64,000 nucleotides of DNA from Choanephora cucurbitarum (taxonomy: Eukaryota; Mucoromycota; Mucoromycetes; Mucorales; Choanephoraceae), in NCBI GenBank assembly GCA_025331435.1, contig JAIWNI010000007.1:1-64000 (forward strand), in the 5' to 3' direction. How positions within the stretch are numbered: position 1 is the stretch's first letter; each line of letters starts with the position of its first letter. Of this stretch, positions 24,515 through 33,756 are shown one piece after another. Made by a program: the position numbers and the translations under genes. The notes under the pieces were generated by a model, which ran no database searches, had not been told where the DNA came from, and saw only the letters and a program-made list of their open reading frames with translations.

Positions 24515-25757
24515 ATGGAAGTTGATAACGAACAGTTTCCGCTTGAGGACGTCACCAACTATGACACCTACATGGACTTGAAGCCTCCTGAAAGATTAGA
24601 GAAAATGAAAATTGTCAAAGCCGAGATTGTCGCTGATCAAGGCCATAGTCAGCGCAAATACACCAGACATAGTGACGAGAAAAAGGAGCGCTTTTTCCAC
24701 CTCGTCTACGTTAGAGGCTATACAGCTCCTGAAGCAGCAAAAGAGTTGGACGTACCTAAGCGTACCGCTCACTATTGGTTCAAGGAAGAGGAAGACACAG
24801 CTCAAAAGAGAATTGAACAACCTGAGCTAGCTCAAGAAGAAGAAAAAGAGAAGAAGAAAGTTGGGCGACCAAAAATTCTCAACGAGGAGCACAAAGGTTT
24901 CTTGCTTCAGAAATACAGCGAAGACCCTAGAGCCATTGTAAATGAAGCAATGGAAAGCCTCACCAGCCAATTTGAAGGACTCAAGATTGCAAAAACTGCT
25001 GTCCATTATTTTATGGTCAATGATTGTGCTCTTACAATTAAGAAAGCCCACTTTGAACCTAAAGAAAGAAGTTCTCCTCGCAGCATTGAAGCACGCTTTC
25101 AATGGGCAACCAATTTGATACAGACAGATATCGACTTCATGAGCAACTGTGTTTTCATTGACGAGTCTGCTTTCCATATCAACTTGAGCCGTACTATGGC
25201 CTGGTCAACTAAGGGTACTCGAGCCACTGTTATTCAGCCAAAGACGAGAGCTAGAACAATCACTATTTTGGGAGCAATATCGTCGCAGGGTGTTATTAAC
25301 ATGAAGGTTAGAGTACCCTATCAAGAAAGCTCAAAGAAAAGAAAGGTCACTGGTGAGCCAAAGGCAAAAAAGACAGTAGGAACTGTTCTTGGTCATTATT
25401 TCAATTTCATTTCTGATACATTGGATGTACTTGACCGACATGAGTAATTCAAAGGGCATTACCTTGTTATGGACAATGCTCCTATCCATATTTCAGACCA
25501 GATTGAAAAGCTGATTGTCAGTAGAGGATATGGATGCATGTATCTTTCACCTTATTCCCCTGAGCTTAATCCAATTGAGCAGTTCTGGTCTGTGGTTAAG
25601 AGTAAAGTGAAGAGAGAGAGAGAAGTTGCTGAAGGAGGAGACTTTGACTTCAAGAATAGTTGATGCTTGTAACAGTGTCTATTTGGAAGATCTTCGTGGC
25701 TTCTGTCGATACTCTGAATCTAAATTACAAGTATGCTTGAATAAAGAACCTCTTTGA
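24515..25757 (+). pseudogene. Tc1-like DD34E transposase, broken
   Basis: A frame from ATG at 24515 encodes an N-terminal helix-turn-helix region (around AAKELDVPKRTAHYWFKEEE), the first catalytic Asp in CVFIDESAFHIN, and reaches an in-frame TAA at 25445-25447. The same frame then continues with the second Asp (VMDNAPIH) and the Glu of ELNPIEQFWS, 34 residues apart (DD34E, Tc1 type). A second lesion follows in a GA repeat near 25610-25625, where the frame must shift to read the expected C-terminus ending at TGA 25755-25757. One nonsense change plus one frameshift make it inactive. The catalytic residues are kept, so decay is recent. Confidence 0.85.
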
Positions 25758-25767
25758 GATTGCACAT

Positions 25768-25821
25768 TTATGCAATCTGTTTTAAAGAAATGTGCAATGT
25801 CTTTTCTTCAAGCGTGCAATC
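25768..25821 (-). repeat. Right terminal inverted repeat of Tc1-like element
   Basis: Reverse complement of the left repeat, ending GTGCAATC next to TA. It begins about 10 bp after the transposase stop. A short palindrome (GATTGCACATTTATGCAATC) sits at its inner edge. Confidence 0.85.
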
Positions 25822-26057
25822 TAAATTTTTTGTCAGCACAATTCGAATTTTTTACTAGTGTTCTGTGATGCTGAAAAACAATTTATATGACTGGCTACTA
25901 CAATGGCATAACACAGCAATTTAATTAAAACTAAGAAACACAAATCACACAAATAAAACCCTAATTGCTACCATATTATAACCTTGATTCCTCAGCTTTT
26001 AACGTATTTAATCTTTAATATAACTACCAATAAGGATCAAATTACTATCATTCATAA

Positions 26058-26182
26058 AATTCAAGAAATCCTAGACTTAAGCAGTAGAAAATTCAAGATA
26101 TCCATGTTTTCAAAATCCAAGGAATTCAAGTTTCTACTGCAAGAAAAACCTAGTTTTCCAAGTTGAAAATCCAAGAAACCCA
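26058..26182. repeat. Short direct repeats and hairpin upstream of Harbinger genes
   Basis: Four degenerate copies of a motif like AAATTCAAGAAATCC or AAATCCAAGAAACCC occur near 26058, 26089, 26113 and 26167. Between them, GCAGTAGAAA (26081-26090) and TTTCTACTGC (26131-26140) form a perfect 10-bp inverted repeat with a 40-nt loop. They lie about 100-200 bp before the first gene of the Harbinger element and may be subterminal transposase-binding repeats. Confidence 0.5.
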
Positions 26183-26273
26183 AGTTGCGTTGCAGAGACT
26201 TTAGAAATTTTTCTAAGTTTTGAACTTGAATTTTTAAATCACAGTGTTTAGCAACAGTCGCTCTTACGGAAAA

Positions 26274-27214
26274 ATGTCCAACGATAAGTTAAGAGCTGCT
26301 GCTATAAACAAGCCCTATTTGCAAACAAGAAGTATTGGCGAAGCCTGGAAGGCTCTTGCTCAAGAAGTCAACAGCAAGTTCCCTGATGAATTGCCTCTTA
26401 ACGACAGGGTTTTTCACCAGAAAGTCATCCAAGCAGCAAGAGATGTTGCCCAGCAACAAAGATTGGAGAATACCACTGGATCCAATCAAACCAGTGGTGA
26501 TTTTGAGGAAGCTTGTCTTACAATTGTTGCAGAGGTTAGTATTCAATATGTTAGAGATAAATAGAAGTACAGAAAGAGTGCAAGATACTAGCCTTAAAAA
26601 TGTCACATCTGATCTTACAAAAGAACTAAACAATAATACTTTTATGTTAGTTGGATGCTAAAGCAAAAGACAAGGGAAAGCAGAAGGAGCTTGCAGCTTC
26701 TGAGATGCAAAGGAAGCGAGATAGTCAAGCTTTGTCGATAGGCAGAAGAAAAAGAACGGCCACTGAGGAAGCTTGTTCTTCAACAGAAGAACTAATTCTG
26801 GATGGTAATATTGAGGTGCTTTGCGGTGAAGAAGAAGAGGAACGACCAACTCGAAACTTTTTCGACGGTGCCACCTTGAAAGATTTGATAGATTGGGGCA
26901 AGGCTAATCAGTCGCAATTTAGCAACAATTACGCCTTGGCCAGCAAAATGTTGGAGGAAAATCGACGACTCCAAAATGAAATCAAGGAAGACATCGAAGA
27001 AAATAGGCAACAGATAGCCAGTATGAAGCAGTACGTTGACCAAAAGATACGTCGTATGACTGATACGGTCATGCAAAAGATTGACAATGTTGTAGCTCAG
27101 AACAACATGCTTTTGCAGAATCAACAAATCATCATGCAATGGCAGATAGAGGATCGCCAAATGAATGCTACTGGTTGGAGTTGGTTGCAGCCTCGTAGTA
27201 GACAAAATGAATAA
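26274..27214 (+). CDS. Harbinger accessory protein, coiled-coil C-terminus
   Basis: Two exons (26274-26534, 26651-27214; 116-nt intron, phase 0) give 274 residues. The N-terminal part (1-80) is helical and resembles the small Myb/SANT- or MADF-like DNA-binding modules carried by Harbinger elements (EAWKALAQEVNSKFPDELPL, then VFHQKVIQAARDV), though the conserved Trp pattern is weak. A Lys/Arg-rich stretch (GRRKRT) may be a nuclear localisation signal. Residues about 190-255 form a long coiled coil (MLEENRRLQNEIKEDIEENR onward), suitable for oligomerisation or nuclease binding. In known Harbinger systems the partner protein carries the nuclease into the nucleus and onto the ends. That role is inferred here from position. 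Confidence 0.7.
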
Positions 27215-27245
27215 ACAATTTTTTTTTATTATTTAATTTTTTATT

Positions 27246-28361
27246 TTACATACTACTTTGTCGTAAATCTTCAAAATACTGCTCAATGGATGGTGGATGA
27301 ACACCGAAGTATCTGCTTGTTTGGTTTCCGTTATTGATACAAACAAGGCAGTTCTTGAACATTGTTCTGATAACGTAAAATTTGCCGGTTCTACTTAACA
27401 GCAGCTTTTGTTGATTCTTGAACTTAAGAAAACGAAAGTTTTCCCCAACATGTCCAAACTCCCACTCCACAACTATTCTCATCTTGGACATGATTCGGCT
27501 GATGTACTCCCACTGATCATTGTACTCTCTGCTTTTTCTTTGCATAGGCAGCTTAAGCCATGTCACGTTTCGGTAGGCTTGATCACCATATATCTGGTAG
27601 CCACCTACTTCAAGATCATGGCTTAACATTTCAGGTACAACGCTGTTATCTAACATGCGTTGGTCATGTATGGCACCAGCGTGGGGTCCATCCAAGCAAG
27701 CAGTTATGCCGTCGGGAGTAACGACTGCTTGATACTTCAGGTCGTGTTGGCGAATATGTCCATTGTAACTGTGCTCTTGACCGACGATCGGTCTACACAT
27801 GGTGTTTACGGTGCCATCGATAAATCCAACAATATGACCATATGGCGCTCCTTTCTCTGAGATAGCTCTGCTGAACTGCCTCAATTTAAATGGCGTAAAC
27901 TGACCACGGTTATACTTCATTCCTTGTCCATACATATCATGAAGCAAGTCAATCATTCCATTGAAGATCTTGCATACACTTGTATGATGTCTGCCAAAAA
28001 ACAAACCAAGATCTACTAGTCGGCATGGAAAAGCAAGGCGACGAAGTACAATAGCTATGCCTTCTAGACTTGAGACATGGTGATCTACGTTATTTGGTGA
28101 TGTGTAATAAACAACACTGTCGCCGAGTTGCATTGCTGCAATGATTCTTCTGATTTCAGGGATTGTAAACCTGAAGCAAAACTTGCTTTCTTCGTCGGTC
28201 ATGGCTTCAAAGTTCAATCTTTGATTGCCTGTACGAAGAGGAAGCGTAGCTGTAGTGGCATGGTCTTGCATGTTCAATATCTGCTCAGTCATTTCAGTAT
28301 AAGCAAGAGAAGTTTCAATCATAGATTGAATAAAGTCGATATTTTCAAAGGTGTTTTGCAT
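27246..28361 (-). CDS. PIF/Harbinger DDE transposase (HARBI1-like)
   Basis: A single open frame of 371 residues has no internal stop. It matches the DDE-superfamily endonuclease type of HARBI1: first Asp in VGFIDGTVNTMCRP (D182), ACLDGPHAGAIHDQRML, second Asp in QIYGDQAYRN (D260), and the catalytic Glu in RIVVEWEFGHV (about E299). The N-terminal part (about 60-140) is helical with LRRLAFPCRLVDLGLFFGRH, the helix-turn-helix-like region of the family. All three catalytic positions are present and the length is normal, so the enzyme could be functional. It converges with its partner gene, with 31 bp between stops. Confidence 0.92.
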   Translation of the reverse strand: MQNTFENIDFIQSMIETSLAYTEMTEQILNMQDHATTATLPLRTGNQRLNFEAMTDEESKFCFRFTIPEIRRIIAAMQLGDSVVYYTSPNNVDHHVSSLEGIAIVLRRLAFPCRLVDLGLFFGRHHTSVCKIFNGMIDLLHDMYGQGMKYNRGQFTPFKLRQFSRAISEKGAPYGHIVGFIDGTVNTMCRPIVGQEHSYNGHIRQHDLKYQAVVTPDGITACLDGPHAGAIHDQRMLDNSVVPEMLSHDLEVGGYQIYGDQAYRNVTWLKLPMQRKSREYNDQWEYISRIMSKMRIVVEWEFGHVGENFRFLKFKNQQKLLLSRTGKFYVIRTMFKNCLVCINNGNQTSRYFGVHPPSIEQYFEDLRQSSM

Positions 28362-28617
28362 TTTTGTGTTTGATGAAAGAGGATATTTTAAGTGTGAATA
28401 ATAAAAGAAGAGAAATGAAAAAAAATAAGTCGTGAACTAATGTTTATTGACTAAAGGGATGTACGATATCCAAAAGCCCCTGAATGCAATCGCTATTAAA
28501 ATATTTTAACTTCCGATGCAATTTTTAAAACCCAATTTGTAAAAGATGCAAGAAGTTTTGTGTAATGTCAAGTGTGTATGTCTTACATTTTTAAAAAGGA
28601 AATGATGCAAAATCTTT

Positions 28618-29345
28618 TCACAACCTCTCTAATTGAATGTATATGAGATTCATGCATGTGAAATGGGTGAAATCATCCGTGCCTAAGCGTTGAATGGCAT
28701 AAAAGTCTATGACTATACCCAAAAATTGATGCTTGTTGATCTTCATATGCTCAAACATTTGAATGAAGTGTTCAGCAAAATTTGCAGCTCCCAAAACACC
28801 AATGATAGTTTGAGAAATACGACGTTGTGACACAGCTTGGGCTCGTAGATGATAGAAGAACATAGATACTTCTTGCTATCAGAAGCTGCCTTGCAAGTTA
28901 CATCAGCAACAATTAGTTGCGAAGCAAAAAAGAAGGTTACATGCGGTAGAGCTAGGAGCAGAGAAGGCCTTTTTTCGGATGCAACTTGTGCATGAGTAAT
29001 ATAGCCCTCAAATTCCTTTTGGATCTTGCTGAATTCTCCAAGATATTCACTGCTCTTACTACTATTAAGGGTTGCTCTGGCCTTATTGATTTCATATTTG
29101 ACTCTGTCTTGTTTTGATACAACAGGGTCAATTTCTCTGGCAGCACCTATAATATCTCCAGTGCCAGAAGAAATGCCAGATGAAAGCTTCTCGGAAGTAG
29201 TTAAGGGTCATTTTTGACCTTTTCAGCAAACTCGTCTATGTTTTCACCAGACAAATGAACACGTTTGTATGCCCCATGTCGATGAGTTCCTTCACATTTC
29301 ACTCTGCAAGTAATACAGTAGTTTGACAGGACAATCCTTGCTAAG
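28618..29345 (-). pseudogene. Frameshifted Cys/His-rich relic
   Basis: On the minus strand, protein-like sequence runs in successive frames. It starts with a Cys/His-rich segment (NYCITCRVKCEGTHRHGAY, near 29265-29325). After a stop, a shifted frame continues from about 29213 to 28870 with a charged helical stretch (RVKYEINKARATLNSSKSSE). A third frame runs 28863-28618 to a stop (HFIQMFEHMKINKHQFLGIV). At least two frame changes are needed, so the gene is dead. The C-x2-C-x3-C...H-x-H spacing suggests a zinc-binding domain as in transposon proteins. The family is unknown. It lies next to the Harbinger element but its link to it is unproven. Confidence 0.5.
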
Positions 29346-29405
29346 CATTGATATTTCACAGTTCACAAATTACTGCTTAGCAATTGACTAAGCATTAATG
29401 CTTGG
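29338..29405. repeat. Clustered TAAGCA/TGCTTA inverted motifs
   Basis: Four copies of TAAGCA or its complement occur within 68 bp (29341, 29375, 29389 and the near-palindrome TAAGCATTAATGCTTG at 29389-29404). They flank the start of the Cys/His-rich relic and could be an end or regulatory site of the same dead element. Confidence 0.4.
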
Positions 29406-31033
29406 CCTCATTTCCTTTCGATAAAAAGCGCAAGACTCATTGACACAGTAAACAGTGCCGAGATATTTTTTTTTTGTTTCCAACAGCAAGGTCCTCTATA
29501 ATTTTTTAGTACTTTTATATAAAGCTTATCTTGTATCAAGATTGCAAGATGAAAAACCATAAATTCTCTTTATTTCGCCTTGAACTCCAAAAGCTTCTTT
29601 ACGAAGACTGTTAGTAAATTGGGTTTTGAAATGGTTTTGTTTGTTCTGTAGACATGTTAAATAACAAAATAAAGAGAGCAAAATGTAATTAAGTACATGT
29701 GGCTTGCATCTTCATCTCAAACTCCTTAGAACACATGTTTCCCAACACTGTTGAAACTCCCCGACAATGGATTTCAGCTAAGTTCCCTTGTCCAGACTTA
29801 CTTCTTTTCTTTCTAGCACCTTACGAGATGAGACTTGGCCGATAAAAAGGTGACGAATTTGCATCCGCTGCTGAAGGACTTAGAAAGGCAGAACATGCAA
29901 AGTCCAAGCAACTGAGATGAGACTTGGGAGCTATCCTTGCACTGACAAAAGCCATCTGTTGTGTGGTGACACTCGTGTCGTTGCCTTCCCATGGCTGTCC
30001 ATCCAGTTGCTATTGCTACCTACTTTTAGCCAGAATAAGGAATGATCGATCAAAACATACGCTAATTGAATGTTTACTAACCTTTTCTTCTCCTTTTAAG
30101 GACGCGTAACTAAAGAAGAAGCCTCGCGAAAGCATGAAATCTATTTCGGTTGGCGCGTTTCGTATCTGCAAGTCCGTATAGTGAAGGAAAGCTGTATATT
30201 GATTATGTCTTGCACAAAACCTATAATTTCTATTCCAACGCTCTTCTAGAGTATGAATAAAAACAAAGCTATTTCTCTCTCTCTCTAGAGGGGAAGGATT
30301 TAAACGGATATTTCATTAGGAAGAGAGACGAAATTAGGTGTAAAAGTCATGCATAATCTTCCAGCTAAATTCAGTGAGCTAGTTCTGGCAACTTTTTTTT
30401 GTTTTGTAGTTCTGACAACTGTCTTAACTAAAGTGAGCAAGAGCCGTTTAAACTCAGGCGCTTCTTTTCTCGAAATTTATTTTTGTCTTTCCACCATTTA
30501 TCTTTGAAAAGAATCCATAAGTTTGACTACATGTAGCAAGCCTAATTGGGCAATACAAACAGGATGCAACACGTCTATCTCTTCTTAGAAAGTATGTACA
30601 TACAGAGATGACAAGCGCGTAGCAGTCATATGCGTTGTGTCACAATCACACTATATATATGTGTGTGTATGTGAAAGACACCTAGTGAGTGAAAGAGAAA
30701 AAGAGAGAACTTGCCCAATGCGCAACCAAAGCTTATTTAGAGTTTATGTTTTCTCTGGATTCTTTGTAAACTACTATCGTTCTCTCTCTATTTCTCTTCT
30801 TTTGCAATCCTTCATACAATAAACTTCAGGTCTTGTTTATCAGAAATATACATATCTATGGAAAATTACTGGTCCTCTCGGGTTTTATGTTTTCAAACAG
30901 AAAATCTCGGGATAATTAGCTATGTTCTCACAGGAAAATGTATGCATTACCAAACTTTTTTTTTCTTGTGTTCTTCCCTCTATCTTTTTTCTTGTTTCTT
31001 TCCCCCCCTTTTCTCTTTGAACTTGTATAAACT
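29406..31033. other. Gene-poor region with one short coding relic
   Basis: Around 29733-29915 the plus strand reads like protein (for example PRQWISAKFPCPDLLLFFLA) but has in-frame stops after about 35 and 60 codons, so it is a relic of unknown type. The rest is AT-rich, with a TATATATGTGTGTGTATGTG microsatellite near 30650 and CT tracts near 30270 and 30960. Nothing else is recognisable. The final 100 bp before 31034 form the pyrimidine-rich leader of the amidohydrolase gene. Confidence 0.5.
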
Positions 31034-31999
31034 ATGACACCTATTGTAAATGCATCCCATCAACATGTTATCGACAGCCACATCCATTTTTGGCATCCAG
31101 ATCAAGTTTATGTATCCTGGATCGATGAAAAAGATGAAAAACTCTTTAGGCACAAAGATGCAGAAGAATTCACAGAACGCATAAAGAAGTCAAGCACTCC
31201 TGTTCAGGTCAAAGCTGGTATCTACGTAGAGACAGATGTCGATCCGTGTCATGGACTGGTTGAAGTTGATTGGATTGCAAATTATGTGGATCAAATCAAA
31301 CCTACGGCTGACTTTGGTGGCATTCATGGTATTGTTGCCTTTGCACCTGTGTACCAAGGCAATCAAGTCAGAAACTACCTCAACACATTACTCAAGTTAC
31401 TGAAGGATAAAAAATCATTGTTGAAGGGTGTACGTTACCTTCTGCAAGATCCCTGTAAGGATCCAAACCGTATTTTGGACACACACTTTATTCAGGGCAT
31501 CCAAGCGTTGGCAGACTATGGGCTCTCTTTTGATTTAACAATCAACTGCAACGAACATCCGGAGCAGTTCCCTCCTTTGCAACAGTTGGTATCACAATGC
31601 CCCAATGTAAGGTTTGTGTTGGACCATATGGCAAAACCACCATGCGATGCTCAGCCAGGTGACAAACGATTTGAATTTTGGAAACAACAAATAATTCAGC
31701 TTGCACAAAACCCCAACGTATACTGTAAGGCGTCTGGTCTACTGACAGAGATCAAGCAAACCTTTCCTCAAGATATTGTGCGTCACCTAAAGCCTTTTAT
31801 AGAGGTTGTTCGCCAAAGCTTTGGTGTAGATCGTATAATGTTTGGTGGCGATTGGCCAATTGTCGAATTGTCGCTTCATCGCCTAAATTGGCATGATTGG
31901 TATCGGATTGTGTCTGATATTGTTCAACCATGGTCGGTAGAAGAAAAACAGAAACTATTTGCTTTAAATGCAGCTCAGTTTTATGACTTATCGCTTTAA
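31034..31999 (+). CDS. Amidohydrolase-2 family TIM-barrel hydrolase
   Basis: One uninterrupted frame of 321 residues, unusual here for lacking introns. It fits the metal-dependent amidohydrolase-2 family (COG3618, L-fuconolactonase/2-pyrone-4,6-dicarboxylate lactonase-like): VIDSHIHFWHP (metal-binding HxH, H16/H18), FVLDHMAKPP (H198), CKASGL, and MFGGDWPIVE (D273). The substrate is likely a lactone or related small molecule and cannot be fixed. No signal peptide is seen, so it is probably cytosolic. The normal length and the lack of introns could reflect old bacterial transfer, but relatives are widespread in fungi. Confidence 0.88.
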   Translation: MTPIVNASHQHVIDSHIHFWHPDQVYVSWIDEKDEKLFRHKDAEEFTERIKKSSTPVQVKAGIYVETDVDPCHGLVEVDWIANYVDQIKPTADFGGIHGIVAFAPVYQGNQVRNYLNTLLKLLKDKKSLLKGVRYLLQDPCKDPNRILDTHFIQGIQALADYGLSFDLTINCNEHPEQFPPLQQLVSQCPNVRFVLDHMAKPPCDAQPGDKRFEFWKQQIIQLAQNPNVYCKASGLLTEIKQTFPQDIVRHLKPFIEVVRQSFGVDRIMFGGDWPIVELSLHRLNWHDWYRIVSDIVQPWSVEEKQKLFALNAAQFYDLSL

Positions 32000-32145
32000 A
32001 ACCCGTTACTCCCTTTTGTATCTATATAAAGGGGGAGATAACTTCTTTTTCTTTCTTTTTCATTTCTATCTCTTTTTCACCTGTTTACTGCATTTTATCA
32101 TTCCTCCTTTTTTTCTCTTATATATACATATACCTACTAAACATC

Positions 32146-32764
32146 ATGTCTCAAGTTTACCTCTCTAATCAACCTAATGCGTCAGAAAAAAGAGTAAGAT
32201 CTATAGCGAAATTAGAAGGAATATGTTATTGAACTTTTATGTATTTATTAGCCAATTGCCTATAAAACAGAACTACCTCCTACACCTTCTTCATCTGCTA
32301 TCTCACTATTTGTAAATGATCAAAAAGAACCTGCTGAGTCATTCTCTGGTATAGTTTGTGATGCAATCTTAAGTCTGTTTTTCTTTATTAATTATAAACA
32401 TTCCTTTATAGAATTTAGCCTTCAGGTTCCTTCAAATAGTAGTAATTATGGTTCTGTGTCTACAGGTGAGTTTTATGCTAGTCATTCTGATGTCTTAATT
32501 GACCATTCTTTTTTTTTTATTGTAGAATCTTCATATACAAGAGCTAATTCACTAAGTACAGTAAGCCCAAATGGCGACGATGAAAGTCTGTATTTATTAT
32601 GGACACATCAACTACTGCGAGAAAAGGGACTTCAACCTTCTTCCTGTATAGACAATGACGATAGTTATAGTATTGATAGCAGTATTACCGAAGTATCTCA
32701 GATAGAAACTAGAATGAGCCAATTATATCAACCATGGTGGAAATCATGCTTCCCAATGTGTTGA
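32146..32764 (+). CDS. Small protein of unknown function
   Basis: Four exons (32146-32193, 32252-32348, 32412-32465, 32526-32764) join in frame to 145 residues, which supports a real gene. The N-terminal two thirds are Ser/Pro/Asn-rich and likely disordered. The C-terminal half contains LYLLWTHQLLREKGLQ, an acidic Ser/Asp stretch, and ends with a Trp/Cys-rich tail (QPWWKSCFPMC). The two Cys near the C-terminus could be lipidated but no CaaX box is present. I do not recognise the family. A leader of about 140 bp lies between the amidohydrolase stop and this start. Confidence 0.65.
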
Positions 32765-33075
32765 AATGTCATAATAATAAAAAACCCAGCTGATATCATT
32801 TCTTATTCGGATGATGACACATGATGGATAATTCTGAAAGATAAGAGGTCAATCTCTGTAACACATAGAGGCTGACAATGACGATAACACATATTTTCCG
32901 AACCTTTTTTATATCACAGTTGAAACACATTTATAGTGCTATTTTAGATAAATTAAATGTAGAAAACAACAAACAAACAGAAGATATTATAGTCGTCTCA
33001 GGTACAGTATGTATGTCTTTTTGATGTTTTTATTTTATTTAACCCAGATAGGGGATTAGATTTTGAGGAAGCAAC

Positions 33076-33756
33076 CTAGTAGAAGAAACCGAGGATCTTA
33101 CCACCAACGTGCTTTTGACGGGCTTCATCTTGATCCATGATACCAGCAGAGGTGGTCAAGACCAAGTGACCGAATTGACGAGCAGGCAACAAGTTAGCGG
33201 TCCACTTTTCAAGTTCAGAGTACTTGATGTTGAAACGGGGAGAGATGACACCACACTTGTTGATACGACCAATCAATTGGATGACAATCTTGCCAGAGCG
33301 GTGGTCATCGACAATTTCGAATTCACCAATGTAACCTAATGAAAGAGAGATTTAGTAACAATATAAAAATTACAATAGGACGAGAATCTCGAAAGAAGAT
33401 GGTAATGTATCGGTTCTATAAACAGTACGTAACATGGTAAAAAGTTACGCAAGTGTAAGAGAATGAAGTTATTCTCCCGTAGACTTAAAGGTCAAGAGTT
33501 TGTAGAGGTTGCCATAAAGGCGCAAACTTTAACTAGTTATACTACGGGGTGAGGTCAAAAGTAACATTTGGCCCATTTTATGATTTTTCCAACTTGATTC
33601 TCGCCCTGTACAGATAGACTTACCGTGCTTTTGCATAACGGACAAGAACTTGATGATGACCTTGGAAGAAGGACGGACGAGGACTTGTCTCTTACCACGC
33701 TTTTCAGCGTTGTTGATGCTGTTCAAACAATCGTTCAAGACGGAAACTCTGACCAT
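33076..33756 (-). CDS. RPS22: 40S ribosomal protein uS8 (S22/S15a)
   Basis: Two minus-strand exons (33624-33756 and 33076-33335, separated by a 288-nt intron) give 130 residues, the exact length of eukaryotic uS8. The start [20 protein letters not shown], the junction [19 protein letters not shown] and the end [20 protein letters not shown] all match the family. uS8 binds 18S rRNA in the small-subunit body. The intron is long for this window, as is common in fungal ribosomal protein genes. A 5' leader intron is possible but not resolved. Confidence 0.97.

Larger units (their letters stand above)
24363..25821 (+). mobile_element. Tc1/mariner element, inactive copy
   Basis: A 1459-bp element begins GATTGCAC and ends GTGCAATC, each end flanked by a TA dinucleotide (24361-24362 and 25822-25823), as expected for TA-targeting Tc1/mariner insertion. 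Imperfect inverted repeats of about 53 nt surround a single transposase-like frame. Each terminal repeat contains three GATTGCA/TTGCACATTT sub-motifs, suggesting several transposase contact sites. The transposase is broken. The left end lies in the upstream region of UMP1. Confidence 0.88.
26274..28361. mobile_element. PIF/Harbinger DNA transposon (coding part)
   Basis: Two convergent genes, an accessory DNA-binding-type protein (plus) and a DDE nuclease (minus), are separated by 31 bp. This is the standard PIF/Harbinger layout. Both genes appear open from start to stop. I could not find convincing terminal inverted repeats or a 3-bp target duplication, so the coordinates cover only the coding part. 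The true ends probably lie within 25824-26273 and 28362-28620. Confidence 0.8.

Noticed and set aside
30637..30720. TATATATGTGTGTGTATGTG repeat as a possible regulatory element
   Set aside because: Simple dinucleotide microsatellite with no gene nearby on that side.
33240..33340. Suspected frameshift in ribosomal protein uS8
   Set aside because: Careful recounting showed the frame is continuous through DDHRSGK and the protein has the exact family length of 130.
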